Assembly (NCBI RefSeq): GCF_003862495.1
Contig: NZ_RRCH01000016.1
Location: 1-49,060, forward strand
Direction: 5' to 3'
Origin: Halocatena pleomorpha
GTDB taxonomy: Archaea > Halobacteriota > Halobacteria > Halobacteriales > Haloarculaceae
Length of the DNA: 49,060 bases
The notes under the pieces: generated by a model
Database searches by the model: none
Told to the model about the DNA's origin: nothing
Seen by the model: the letters and a program-made list of their open reading frames with translations, nothing else
Program-made: the position numbers and the translations under genes
Part shown: positions 16,207 to 23,738 of the stretch, one piece after another
How positions within the stretch are numbered: position 1 is the first letter of the stretch
Layout of the letters: every line of letters begins with the position of its first letter

Positions 16207-17730
16207 ATGCTTACGAAGGATCTCCTGCGAGTGTCTCGAGCCGGAGGTGGCTATCATCCCCAGTTCGTACGCGAAGCGGATGCGGAGGGGTATCGCGCGC
16301 TTGCAGCCCGTCTCATCGGCACCTACCAAGGACACACAGACGAGCCGCGAGAACGGCTCACGGAGGCACTCACCGGCATCGAACGCAAGTCGGAGTTCGA
16401 TTTCAAGCTGGTTCGAGGACTGGCGAAGCTGCTCGATCGAGACGCAACGTTTGAAACCGAAGCTCCAGTCGAACCACAGCGTGCCCGTCGGACGGTGTTC
16501 GACACTGCCGAGTCGATCGGCGTCGTCACTGAAGCCGAACGCACTACCGCGCTCGAACGGGCCGCAGACCACCTGTCGATCTCGGTCGACCGACTCCGTG
16601 CCATCCTGTACAACGATCTCGAATCACGGCAGATCATGACTGAGTTCGACGCCCGGTGGTCTCCAGAGGAGTTGCTCATCCAGTATGACTTGTCGCTCGC
16701 CCAAACGGCGCTGTTCGACGCGACTGCGGTCAGTGTTCGGAGTTCGGATCCCAAAACCCTCGTGTCGGCGGTCAAACGGCTGGGTCTGCTCTATGAGATT
16801 CGAGCCACGCCAGCGGGTCGAACCGTCGAAATCACCGGTCCCGACGCGCTGTTTCGCCGTTCGCGCCGGTACGGAACGCGCTTTGCGCGCCTCCTGCGAA
16901 CGGTAGCGAGGACGGCCAAGTGGCACCTCGAAGCGACGATTGATGACGATGGCACCGAGCGCACCCTTGCCCTCACGCATGAGGACATCGCGGTCCCTGG
17001 AACCGAGCCCGTCACCGAGATGACCTTCGACAGCGGCGTCGAGGCCGACTTCGCCACGCGGTTTCACGGGGTAGAGCTGGATTGGACGCTCGTTCGGGAG
17101 CCGGAGCCACTGGCAGCGGGCGAACACGTCGTGATCCCGGATTTCGCATTCGACTGGCACCCTAACAGCGTCGACCGCCGGGTGTTCTTCGAGATCATGG
17201 GCTTTTGGACGCCCGAGTACGTCGAGAAAAAGCTCTCCCGACTCGCTGCCCTCGAAGATGTCGAGTTGCTGGTCGCCGTCGACGAATCGCTCGGTGTCGG
17301 TGAACAAATTGAATCGCTCGATCACCGTGTGATCACCTACACCGGCTCCGTCCGCGTGAAAGACGTTCGGGACGCGCTCAGACGGTACGAAACCGAACTC
17401 CTGCAACAGAGCGCTGCCGCGCTGCCCGAGCAACTCACGCCACAGGAAGACGCGGTGACGATTGCCGACCTTGCTGCCAACCACGGCGTCAGCGAAGCGG
17501 TAATTGAAGACAAATCGTTCCCGGCCCACGACCGCGTCGGTCGAACGTTCGTCCGGCCCGCTGTTCTCGAACAAATCAGTGAGCGGATCGAATCCGGCCA
17601 ATCGCTCGCTACTGTCGAATCCGTGCTCGAAACGAACGGCATCGACGACACCAGTGCCGTCCTCTCACACCTCGGCTACCGGGTGGCGTGGGAGGGACTG
17701 AGCGGTGGGACGATCACATCCAAACGATGA
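16207..17730 (+). CDS. Bax1-type nuclease (DUF790), XPB partner
   Basis: 507 residues. It begins MLTKDLLRVSRAGGGYHPQF, typical of DUF790 proteins. A helical region (90-150), a middle domain, and a nuclease core with VIPDFAF and FFEIMGFWTPEYVEKKL (about 313-350) follow. The D...ExxG-x...K pattern is a restriction-endonuclease-like active site. Archaeal Bax1 binds XPB and cuts DNA at bubble junctions, so the pair would open and incise damaged DNA. The spacing of 3 bases from the helicase gene shows an operon. The C-terminal 80 residues look like a helix-turn-helix segment (IADLAANHGVSEAVIED). Confidence 0.9.
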   Translation: MLTKDLLRVSRAGGGYHPQFVREADAEGYRALAARLIGTYQGHTDEPRERLTEALTGIERKSEFDFKLVRGLAKLLDRDATFETEAPVEPQRARRTVFDTAESIGVVTEAERTTALERAADHLSISVDRLRAILYNDLESRQIMTEFDARWSPEELLIQYDLSLAQTALFDATAVSVRSSDPKTLVSAVKRLGLLYEIRATPAGRTVEITGPDALFRRSRRYGTRFARLLRTVARTAKWHLEATIDDDGTERTLALTHEDIAVPGTEPVTEMTFDSGVEADFATRFHGVELDWTLVREPEPLAAGEHVVIPDFAFDWHPNSVDRRVFFEIMGFWTPEYVEKKLSRLAALEDVELLVAVDESLGVGEQIESLDHRVITYTGSVRVKDVRDALRRYETELLQQSAAALPEQLTPQEDAVTIADLAANHGVSEAVIEDKSFPAHDRVGRTFVRPAVLEQISERIESGQSLATVESVLETNGIDDTSAVLSHLGYRVAWEGLSGGTITSKR

Positions 17731-17902
17731 CGGACATCGAGATGATGCCGGTCCAGCGGCGGCGCGAACCGGACGACGCTCTCCGGCTCACCGTGTCGAC
17801 GACCGACGCAGTCTTTCAATCCTCTCGAACGTCGTTCGAGACGACGATCCACCACTCCGAGCGGTATCCCTCGACACTCGATGTTTCAGTGAGCAACGAA
17901 CG

Positions 17903-18412
17903 CTACTCGTCGATCTCCCGGCGACGACCCTTGGGGATCTGTGACCTGAGCTCGCCGTGCAGATACAGTCCGACGCCAAGGGGTTCGGTGTCGCCTGCGA
18001 TGGAGCGGCTGACGATCAGATAGCCCCAGTCGCCGTCCCACGCCAACTGTTGGTCCTCGCCAGCGATGAAGGTGCGCGCTTCCGAATCTGAGAGTTCAAT
18101 GACGTTTTTCGTTGCGTGTTGTCCGAAGCGCTGGACGGCGTCGGTTGTGGGTTTCCAGTGCTCCTGCCGAACACGCAGCGCAGTGAGTCCGACTGCTTCG
18201 ACTGTGATCGGGGTAGGCACATCGCCGGCGAACACCCAGAGCTTTCCCGCGCCTTTCTCCCAGAAGCTGTAGTCCTCGAACACTGCCGGATCGACGCCGA
18301 ACCGCTCGTTCCACCATTCGAGCACCTCCTGCCGACTCGGTCGTTCGGAAACAACGCGGTCCGCCGGTGTTGGGGGCAACCGGTCGAATCTGTGACTGAC
18401 GTTGTCCGCCAT
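17903..18412 (-). CDS. partner protein of the RNA methyltransferase (PUA-like)
   Basis: 169 residues from the ATG at 18412, which shares its A with the TGA of the upstream methyltransferase gene (TGATG), so translation is probably coupled. The sequence runs DRLPPTPADRVVSERPSRQEVLEWWNERFGVDPAVFEDYSFWEKGAGKLWVF then ESVGLTALRV-like and WGYLIVSRSIAGDTEPLGVGLYLHGELRSQIPKGRRREI, with an LRV/GVG arrangement like PUA-type RNA-binding domains found in NOL1/NOP2/Sun proteins. It probably supplies the RNA-binding part of the methyltransferase as a separate chain. Confidence 0.75.
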   Translation of the reverse strand: MADNVSHRFDRLPPTPADRVVSERPSRQEVLEWWNERFGVDPAVFEDYSFWEKGAGKLWVFAGDVPTPITVEAVGLTALRVRQEHWKPTTDAVQRFGQHATKNVIELSDSEARTFIAGEDQQLAWDGDWGYLIVSRSIAGDTEPLGVGLYLHGELRSQIPKGRRREIDE

Positions 18413-19317
18413 CAGGCATCCACCTCCAACTTCGCACAGAAAAACCCGCCTGTGTCGTTCAGATGGGGATAGATCCGCTTTGCGCGCTGAACACTCGGGT
18501 CGTACTGTTCGCCGTTCCACTCGGTGACGCCGGGACGGGTAGTGAGCGGCGCGTCGAACTCGACGAGTCGGCATGGCTCGGTCTCAAGCACGTGGTCGAG
18601 CACCGCCTCGTTCTCCTCGGGAGCGAACGTACACGTCGAGTAAACGACTGTGCCGCCGGCGCGAGTCATCTGGACGGCACGCTCTAAGATCCCGCGCTGG
18701 ACGCCAGCGATGCCGGTGACCCGGTCGAGACTCCACTCATCGAGCGCCGTAGGGTTTTTCCGAATCGTTCCTTCACACGAACAGGGCACGTCGACGAGGG
18801 CGTGATCGAACGGTTCATCGTTGAAGGGATCCAACGAGAACGTCTGGGCGTCCGTTGAGGTGACGACGCAGTTCGTCACACCGCAGCGCTCTGCGTTCGA
18901 TCGCAGCGCGGACAGCCGACCGAGGTTGGCGTCGTTTGCGACGAGCGTTCCTGTATCCTCCATCAGGGCCGCCAGCTGTGTCGTTTTACTGCCGGGAGCA
19001 GCACACGCGTCGAACACACGATCGCCTGGTTTGAGATCGAGTACGAGCGCTGGCAGCGCCGACACCTCCTCCTGTCCGTAGATCCATCCATGAACGTACG
19101 GCCAAGAGTTGCCGGGACGACTGGTTTCCAGTCGGAGGAGTTCGGGATTCCACTCACAGGACTCATAAGCGTAACCACCGGAATCGAGTGCCTCCCGAAC
19201 CCGGTCGACGGTCGCCTTCAGGGTGTTCACCCGGACTACCGACGGCAGCGGCCGCTCACACGCCGCAAGAAACGCTTCGAATTCCTCTATGAGCGGCCGG
19301 TAACGCGACAGAACCAT
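18412..19317 (-). CDS. RNA cytosine-C5 methyltransferase (NOL1/NOP2/Sun, RsmB-like)
   Basis: 301 residues. The N-terminal RNA-binding part (VVRVNTLKATVDRVREAL) is followed by the SAM-binding motif I FDACAAPGSKTTQLAALM. Motif IV DVPCSCEGTIRKN and motif VI YSTCTFAPEENEAVLDHVL carry the two cysteines used by m5C RNA methyltransferases (catalysis and product release). The substrate may be tRNA or rRNA. The start at 19317 is chosen because the frame upstream runs into the hairpin repeat at 19354 and codes for non-conserved sequence. It overlaps the downstream PUA-like gene by one base. Confidence 0.9.
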   Translation of the reverse strand: MVLSRYRPLIEEFEAFLAACERPLPSVVRVNTLKATVDRVREALDSGGYAYESCEWNPELLRLETSRPGNSWPYVHGWIYGQEEVSALPALVLDLKPGDRVFDACAAPGSKTTQLAALMEDTGTLVANDANLGRLSALRSNAERCGVTNCVVTSTDAQTFSLDPFNDEPFDHALVDVPCSCEGTIRKNPTALDEWSLDRVTGIAGVQRGILERAVQMTRAGGTVVYSTCTFAPEENEAVLDHVLETEPCRLVEFDAPLTTRPGVTEWNGEQYDPSVQRAKRIYPHLNDTGGFFCAKLEVDA

Positions 19318-19353
19318 ACGCCGGGTTTGCCCGCAGCGGGTTTGAGTCTTACC

Positions 19354-19600
19354 ACCCACCTTTTTTCCGCGAGGGTGGCCTTCGGCCACCCTCACGCAAA
19401 AAATCTGGACCAAAAAAGCCGCGAGCAAAGCTCGCGGTGACTGCCTTTACGTTACCGCCTCCGCCACCGCGACCACTCAGCCCACCCTCACGCAACAAAG
19501 ATGAACCAAAAAAGCCGCGAGCAAAGCTCGCGGTGACTGCCTTTACGTTACCGCCTCTGCCTCCGCGACCGCCTCCGCTACGTTTGCTCGGTGGTCGTGA
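19354..19600 (+). repeat. dispersed hairpin element, copy A with internal tandem duplication
   Basis: It begins CCACC-T6-CCGC, then has a perfect hairpin GAGGGTGGCC-TTC-GGCCACCCTC (19371-19393), two A6 tracts and a second hairpin GCGAGC-AAA-GCTCGC (19421-19435). The 53 bases at 19409-19461 are repeated exactly at 19505-19557, a 96-base tandem unit. The downstream part is rich in CCGCC/CCACC. It is oriented with its T6 end toward the methyltransferase start. Read on the minus strand, its A6 tracts become T runs, so it could act as a terminator for the small genes upstream. Confidence 0.85.
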
Positions 19601-19621
19601 AAATTCAGGCGGAAACGGATG

Positions 19622-19717
19622 TCACGGCTCCGTTGCGTGACCACAATCTAAACACAAGATAATGTTTCCCTTCCCGCGTTTCGTGTTCGTGCTACCACAT
19701 TCTTCGCATTTGTCCAT
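19622..19717 (-). CDS. 31-residue zinc-ribbon microprotein
   Basis: The ORF encodes MDKCEECGSTNTKRGKGNIILCLDCGHATEP. Two CxxC knuckles (C4/C7 and C22/C25) lie 14 residues apart, the minimal zinc-ribbon layout, with CG following both pairs. Its ATG lies 2 bases after the stop of the 70-residue gene upstream, in a small AT-rich operon. Such tiny zinc ribbons are widespread in haloarchaea but mostly uncharacterised. A nucleic-acid or protein-binding role is likely from the fold alone. It could instead be the surviving tail of a larger gene, but the ATG and spacing look intact. Confidence 0.7.
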   Translation of the reverse strand: MDKCEECGSTNTKRGKGNIILCLDCGHATEP

Positions 19718-19719
19718 GG

Positions 19720-19932
19720 TCACTTTCGCTTATTTGTTCCTGTTCTAACTCGTTTCGGTCCCTCCTGGATTGTTTTCCGAATATTATCAATATCGTTTTC
19801 GTTTACTTCCACCAACGTCGTCATCTTCGGCGCGTCGATGTGGAGATACATTCGTCCATCATCACCCTTCACAAAGTCGACATCTGTGAGAGATTTCTCT
19901 GTCGCTGATTCATTCTCGTCCGTTCCAGGCAT
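19720..19932 (-). CDS. small AT-rich hypothetical protein
   Basis: 70 residues: TDVDFVKGDDGRMYLHIDAPKMTTLVEVNENDIDNIRKTIQEGPKRVRTGTNKRK. It has an acidic N-terminus, a beta-like core and a very basic tail (KRVRTGTNKRK) unusual for a haloarchaeal protein. Codon choice is much more A/T-rich than in the flanking genes, which suggests acquisition. It lies 2 bases upstream of the zinc-ribbon microprotein on the same strand, probably one transcript. I recognise no family. Confidence 0.65.
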   Translation of the reverse strand: MPGTDENESATEKSLTDVDFVKGDDGRMYLHIDAPKMTTLVEVNENDIDNIRKTIQEGPKRVRTGTNKRK

Positions 19933-20037
19933 GTTTGAATGCCACTATAACGTTTGATGTATCAAAAATGTTCCTATAGAAATCCATCAACTGTGGGAAC
20001 CCCTCCGTTTTGAGCCGCATACACTACTGGTGTGTTA

Positions 20038-20511
20038 ATGAATAGCATGGCTTCAGAACATTCACGAGTTGTCCGCGTGTTCGATCCGGCATCGATGACG
20101 ATTCGGGAGTTACAGACGAACGAGGAGTACGAGGAGGCGGTCAGAATCTTGGAGCAGTTGTGGACCGACGCCGAAGACGAGTTCATCCGAAGCTGGGCCG
20201 ATGAAGCGGGCTATCGGCTGTTCGGGCTGTACGAGAACGAAACGCTGCTCGCCGTGGCCAACTGTTCGGTCCAGCGCGTGCTCCACCACCAACGGCACGC
20301 GTGGATCCACGACCTTGTGGTGGATGAGACCCACCGATCGGCGGGCTACGGAACGCGGTTACTCTCCTTCGTGGAGCAGTGGGCGCGAGACCACGACTGT
20401 GCGTACGTCGCGCTGGCCGGCACCCTCGACAACGAGATGGCGCATCAGTTCTACGAATCGAACGGGATGAACCGGTGGGGATACGTCTTCGAACGCGAAA
20501 TAGACACGTAA
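20038..20511 (+). CDS. GNAT family N-acetyltransferase
   Basis: 157 residues from the ATG at 20038; GTG at 20032 and ATGs at 20047 and 20095 are alternatives, and no strong TATA decides. The GNAT core is clear: RLFGLYENETLLAVANCSV (beta 2-3), HAWIHDLVVDETHRSAGYGTRLLSFVEQWARDHDC (beta 4 and the acetyl-CoA pyrophosphate loop, R-x-x-GYG-x-R), then ALAGTLDNEMAHQFYESNGM (motif B). It transfers an acetyl group from acetyl-CoA to an amine; the acceptor is unknown. Upstream lies the AT-rich small-gene cassette. Confidence 0.85.
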   Translation: MNSMASEHSRVVRVFDPASMTIRELQTNEEYEEAVRILEQLWTDAEDEFIRSWADEAGYRLFGLYENETLLAVANCSVQRVLHHQRHAWIHDLVVDETHRSAGYGTRLLSFVEQWARDHDCAYVALAGTLDNEMAHQFYESNGMNRWGYVFEREIDT

Positions 20512-20666
20512 CCGATAATTGCCATGCAGAACTACTACATAAATATTGGATATAATACATAATGCAGTTGTATTTCGTGCTGCCATCCGTCCGTGTCTCC
20601 TTCACTTTCAGGGGAGTCGCTGCGGTGCACGAACCGTCGGAGTCCGACGGCAAGCGACCGTCAAAT

Positions 20667-20675
20667 GTTTTATGA
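20667..20675 (+). promoter_or_regulatory. TATA box of the four-helix membrane protein gene
   Basis: GTTTTATGA is centred 27 bases before the ATG at 20698, which supports that start over in-frame upstream codons. Confidence 0.6.
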
Positions 20676-20697
20676 GACGAGAATTATCAAGAATAAG

Positions 20698-21162
20698 ATG
20701 TCCGATCGATACGCGCCGTCGCAGGCTGCTCGGTTGCTCGGGGGGATCCAGTGGGCCAGCACGGCTCTAGTAATCGGATCGGCGGCGGCGAGCGTGTACA
20801 TCGATTATCGTCTTGGTACCACTCCAGACAGCACTGGTGGGACGATTTCGTTTACCACGGAGATGTATATTGTTTTGTCACTTTCGTTCGCTCTCGGTTA
20901 TCTCTGGGTCCGCTACAGAATGAAAAACAAAATTCAGGAAGCACGAGGGTTCAGACAGCGGATCGACTACGTGTTTCTCCTGTGGCTGGGATGGCCGGTC
21001 GTGTATGCCGTTCTATCGAAGGTTTGTGCGGTTCTTCGCGTCGATCTCACTCCGACACCGTACCTCACTCACATCGTATTCTGCCTTGGTGACATCGTTT
21101 TTTCAGTGATCGTAATCTACTGGTTTCAGGTAGATCTCGCTTCACGTTTCCTCTCGGATTGA
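20698..21162 (+). CDS. small four-helix membrane protein, unknown function
   Basis: 154 residues with four hydrophobic segments: ASTALVIGSAAASVYIDY, MYIVLSLSFALGYLWV, YVFLLWLGWPVVYAVLS and IVFCLGDIVFSVIVIYWF. A basic loop (RYRMKNKIQEARGFRQR) joins helices 2 and 3. No catalytic motif or known family is recognised. The downstream gene on the opposite strand also encodes a short membrane protein, and the two stops are 7 bases apart. Confidence 0.65.
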   Translation: MSDRYAPSQAARLLGGIQWASTALVIGSAAASVYIDYRLGTTPDSTGGTISFTTEMYIVLSLSFALGYLWVRYRMKNKIQEARGFRQRIDYVFLLWLGWPVVYAVLSKVCAVLRVDLTPTPYLTHIVFCLGDIVFSVIVIYWFQVDLASRFLSD

Positions 21163-21169
21163 CACGCGA

Positions 21170-21457
21170 TCAGTGAATGGTGAGAGAATTCGTATCGGGT
21201 GAGAGTTGGCGTTTACACAGTATCCAAACGACCGGCGAACCCAAAAGTCCGATCAAGCTGAACCACAATGATAGCCCGGCACGGTTGATGAGATACGGCG
21301 GTATCGATCCGATAAGCACCGCCACGAGCCGACCAGCATAGTACCGCTGGAGCGGTTCGGTTTGGCCAAATCTGTAGCCGATATCCGCGATCACCGCCCA
21401 CGCAACGCCGCTGATGACCGCGAGCAGGGGAGGGCTCAAAAGGGCTGTTTGACCCAT
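21170..21457 (-). CDS. small membrane protein, unknown function
   Basis: 95 residues with hydrophobic segments PPLLAVISGVAWAVIADIGY, LVAVLIGSIPPYLI and LSLWFSLIGLLGSPVVWIL. An AT-rich promoter on the minus strand (CATAAAAG around 21477) lies 24-26 bases before the ATG. The gene is convergent with the four-helix membrane protein gene. I recognise no family. Confidence 0.6.
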   Translation of the reverse strand: MGQTALLSPPLLAVISGVAWAVIADIGYRFGQTEPLQRYYAGRLVAVLIGSIPPYLINRAGLSLWFSLIGLLGSPVVWILCKRQLSPDTNSLTIH

Positions 21458-21524
21458 TATATCATATTCCCGTTCTTTTATGAAAACGATTGCGACACAA
21501 AATCGCGTTGCGGGACGATCCCGA

Positions 21525-23054
21525 TCAGTCGTTTGCGATCGGTAGCGGCGTGGTGGTTGAGAGCAGTCGATCGAACGCGTCGACCATGGCGACCACGCTG
21601 GCGCGGGTGATATCGGCGTCGCTTGCCGTAACCGTTACCGACCGATCGTTGTGAGAGACCTCAACCTCGACGGTGACGAGCGCGTCGGTCCCACCGGTGA
21701 TCGCGTCCACGTGGTAGGATTCGAGCGTTGCGTCGATGGCAAGCGCATCTCTGACAGCACTCACTGCCGCGTCGACTGGGCCGCTGCCAACACCGCTTGC
21801 GACCCGCTCCTCGCCATCGACAGCGAGACGCGCGCTTGCAGTCGGTGTCGGGCCGCCGCTGGCGGCGGTGAGATCACGCAGTTCGACGCGCCGGTCGGTG
21901 TCGCGTCCCTGCACCTCCTCAGCAATGGTGAGCAGATCCGCGTCGGTGACACGCCTGCCTCGGTCACCGATCGCTTTCACCCGATCGACGATCGTGCCGA
22001 GTTCTTCGTCGGTCACGTCGATGCCGTGTTCTTCGAGTCCTGCTCGGACGCCGGCGCGTCCGGCGTGTTTGCCGAGGACGAGTCGGCGCTCACGACCCAC
22101 CAGTTCGGGGGGGTACGGCTCATACATTGCCTCGTCTTTGAGGGTGCCGTCGGTGTGGATGCCCGACTCGTGGGTGAAGGCGTTTTCGCCCACGACGGCC
22201 TTATTCGGCGCGAGCGGCACGTCTGTCGATCCCGCTACAGTCTGTGCGAGATCGTACAGCGCGGCCGTGTCGATCGTTTCGACATCGTAGCCGTGTTCGA
22301 GCGCGATGGCAACCTCCTCCAACGCAACGTTGCCAGCCCGCTCTCCGATCCCGTTGACGGTGGCGTGAATCAGATCAGCACCCGCGGCGACGCTCACCAG
22401 CGCGTTCGTCACTGCCAGCCCGAGATCATCGTGGGTGTGCGTGCTCATCGGCCCGAGCGCCGCGAGCCGGGAGACGACTGATAGCGTTCGGTCAGGGGTC
22501 GCGTGCCCGACCGTATCGCAGTAACAGCCCCGATCGGCCCCGGCCTCGAACGCGCGTTCCATCAGCTGTTCGAGGAAATCCAGATCCGCCCGTGAGCCGT
22601 CCTCACCGAGCACCTCAACCCAGAGACCGTGGTCGGTCGCGTACTCAGTGAGTTCGACCGTTGTCTCGATCACTGATTCGCGGGTCGTTTCGACTTTGCC
22701 CTCGATGTGGCGGTCGCTCGCCGGTACCACGAGGTTGACGCCGTCGACGCCGCAGTCGAGCGCGAGATCGATGTCGCGTTGGACGCCACGAGCGAAACTC
22801 GTTACCGTCGCGTCGAGACCGAGGCTCGTCACCCGATCGATGGTTTCCCGCTCGCCCGCACCGGTACAAGCGCTGCCGGCCTCGATGACGCTCACGCCAG
22901 CGCCGTCGAGCTTTGTGGCGATCTCTGCCTTCTCCGTCGGCGTGAGTGACACACCAGGTGCCTGTTCGCCGTCCCGCAACGTCGTATCTAGAAACTGTAC
23001 CTCAGAGTCTGAGAGAGTGGTTGTTTCGGGGTGCCCCCCGAATAAATCGGTCAC
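21525..23054 (-). CDS. 2-isopropylmalate / (R)-citramalate synthase family enzyme
   Basis: 509 residues beginning with GTG. The TIM-barrel shows FLDTTLRDGEQAPGVSLTP (catalytic Arg and metal Asp), IEAGSACTGAGERETI, the HTHDDLGLAVTN metal-binding histidines and the NGIGERAGNVALEEV glycine loop. The flexible region has NAFTHESGIHTDG, and the C-terminal 120 residues form the LeuA allosteric dimer domain. These enzymes condense acetyl-CoA with 2-oxoisovalerate (leucine) or pyruvate (isoleucine by the citramalate route); sequence alone does not decide which. A threonine deaminase is also present at 46224. A minus-strand ACTATATACG box at 23088-23097 places transcription about 14 bases before the start. 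Confidence 0.88.
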   Translation of the reverse strand: MTDLFGGHPETTTLSDSEVQFLDTTLRDGEQAPGVSLTPTEKAEIATKLDGAGVSVIEAGSACTGAGERETIDRVTSLGLDATVTSFARGVQRDIDLALDCGVDGVNLVVPASDRHIEGKVETTRESVIETTVELTEYATDHGLWVEVLGEDGSRADLDFLEQLMERAFEAGADRGCYCDTVGHATPDRTLSVVSRLAALGPMSTHTHDDLGLAVTNALVSVAAGADLIHATVNGIGERAGNVALEEVAIALEHGYDVETIDTAALYDLAQTVAGSTDVPLAPNKAVVGENAFTHESGIHTDGTLKDEAMYEPYPPELVGRERRLVLGKHAGRAGVRAGLEEHGIDVTDEELGTIVDRVKAIGDRGRRVTDADLLTIAEEVQGRDTDRRVELRDLTAASGGPTPTASARLAVDGEERVASGVGSGPVDAAVSAVRDALAIDATLESYHVDAITGGTDALVTVEVEVSHNDRSVTVTASDADITRASVVAMVDAFDRLLSTTTPLPIAND

Positions 23055-23087
23055 CGGTCATGCTAACCATCTATGGGTGTGAGGGGG

Positions 23088-23097
23088 ACGTATATAG
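23088..23097 (-). promoter_or_regulatory. promoter of the LeuA/CimA-type gene
   Basis: On the minus strand ACTATATACG lies about 38 bases before the GTG start, between that gene and hairpin element copy B. It gives a short leader of roughly 14 bases. Confidence 0.5.
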
Positions 23098-23123
23098 TTC
23101 GGAGGAGTCCGACAGATATTGCA

Positions 23124-23345
23124 CACCCACCTTTTTTCCGCGAGGGTGGCCGAAGGCCACCCTCGCGCAAAAAATCTGGACCAAAAAAGCCGCGAGCAAA
23201 GCTCGCGGGGAACGTACTCGTGCTACCGCTCCGCCACCGCCACCGCTCTGCACCACTCACGCAACAAAGATGGGGCAAAAAAGCCGCTCGCTACCGCTCG
23301 CGGGGAACATGCTTGCGTTACCGCCTACCGCCACCGCTCCGTGAC
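23124..23345 (+). repeat. dispersed hairpin element, copy B
   Basis: It starts CACCCACC-T6-CCGC and then has the hairpin GAGGGTGGCC-GAA-GGCCACCCTC, with loop GAA where copy A has TTC. AAAAAATCTGGACCAAAAAAGCC and the second hairpin GCGAGC-AAA-GCTCGC follow. A second, decayed half (AAAAAAGCCGCTCGC near 23276) mirrors the tandem half of copy A. It lies between a minus-strand stop (DUF192) and a minus-strand promoter (LeuA-type gene), the same setting as copy A. Confidence 0.85.
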
Positions 23346-23369
23346 TGCTCACACGAATTATCCGCCAGC

Positions 23370-23726
23370 TCAGACCGGGGTCCGTAGCTCGATCCGATCG
23401 TCGGTGGTGACGCCGTTTTCCGCCAGCGTTCCCGCAGGGAATTCGAGCACTGTATCGGCGGCAGCACTCCCATGACCGATCAACGGCCGAAGCGTGGTCG
23501 CCGCCTCAACGATCCCATCACAGATCCAACACACGTCGAGTGACATAAAAATGAAGGGCATACGAACAGTCCGTGGCTGTTGGTCCTCGAACCGAACCGC
23601 CAGCGCGGACGCTTCGGGCATCGAGTGTCGTCCGATCACCGATGGATGCTGTCCGAAGATCGATGTCCGATCAGCGAGTTCGACATCCGTTGCGAGCACC
23701 CGACCCGACTCGTGGACGATTCGCAT
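23370..23726 (-). CDS. DUF192 family protein
   Basis: 118 residues. The family pattern is visible: VLATDVELADR (N-terminal strand and export-limiting motif), HSMPEASALAVRFEDQQPRTVRMPFIFMSLDVCWICDGIVEAATTLRPLIGHGSAAADTVLEFPAGT. The core MxFxFxxLDVxWxxDGxVV and the AxxVLEFPAG signature are typical, apart from an extra Cys pair (CWIC) in the strand. The function of DUF192 is not established. No signal peptide is present. The start is divergent from the HNH remnant, with only 12 bases between the two start codons. Confidence 0.82.
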   Translation of the reverse strand: MRIVHESGRVLATDVELADRTSIFGQHPSVIGRHSMPEASALAVRFEDQQPRTVRMPFIFMSLDVCWICDGIVEAATTLRPLIGHGSAAADTVLEFPAGTLAENGVTTDDRIELRTPV

Positions 23727-23738
23727 GCGGGTTTCTCG

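Noticed and set aside
17727-18023. 98-codon frame starting with an ATGA overlap at the Bax1 stop
   Set aside because: Attractive by its overlap, but the second half is antisense to the PUA-like gene and the sequence is basic and unconserved in appearance.
19317-19428. longer N-terminus for the RNA methyltransferase
   Set aside because: The extra residues (LAAFLVQIFC...) are coded by the hairpin element; a nearly identical peptide appears upstream of other genes at copy B, so it is repeat-derived.
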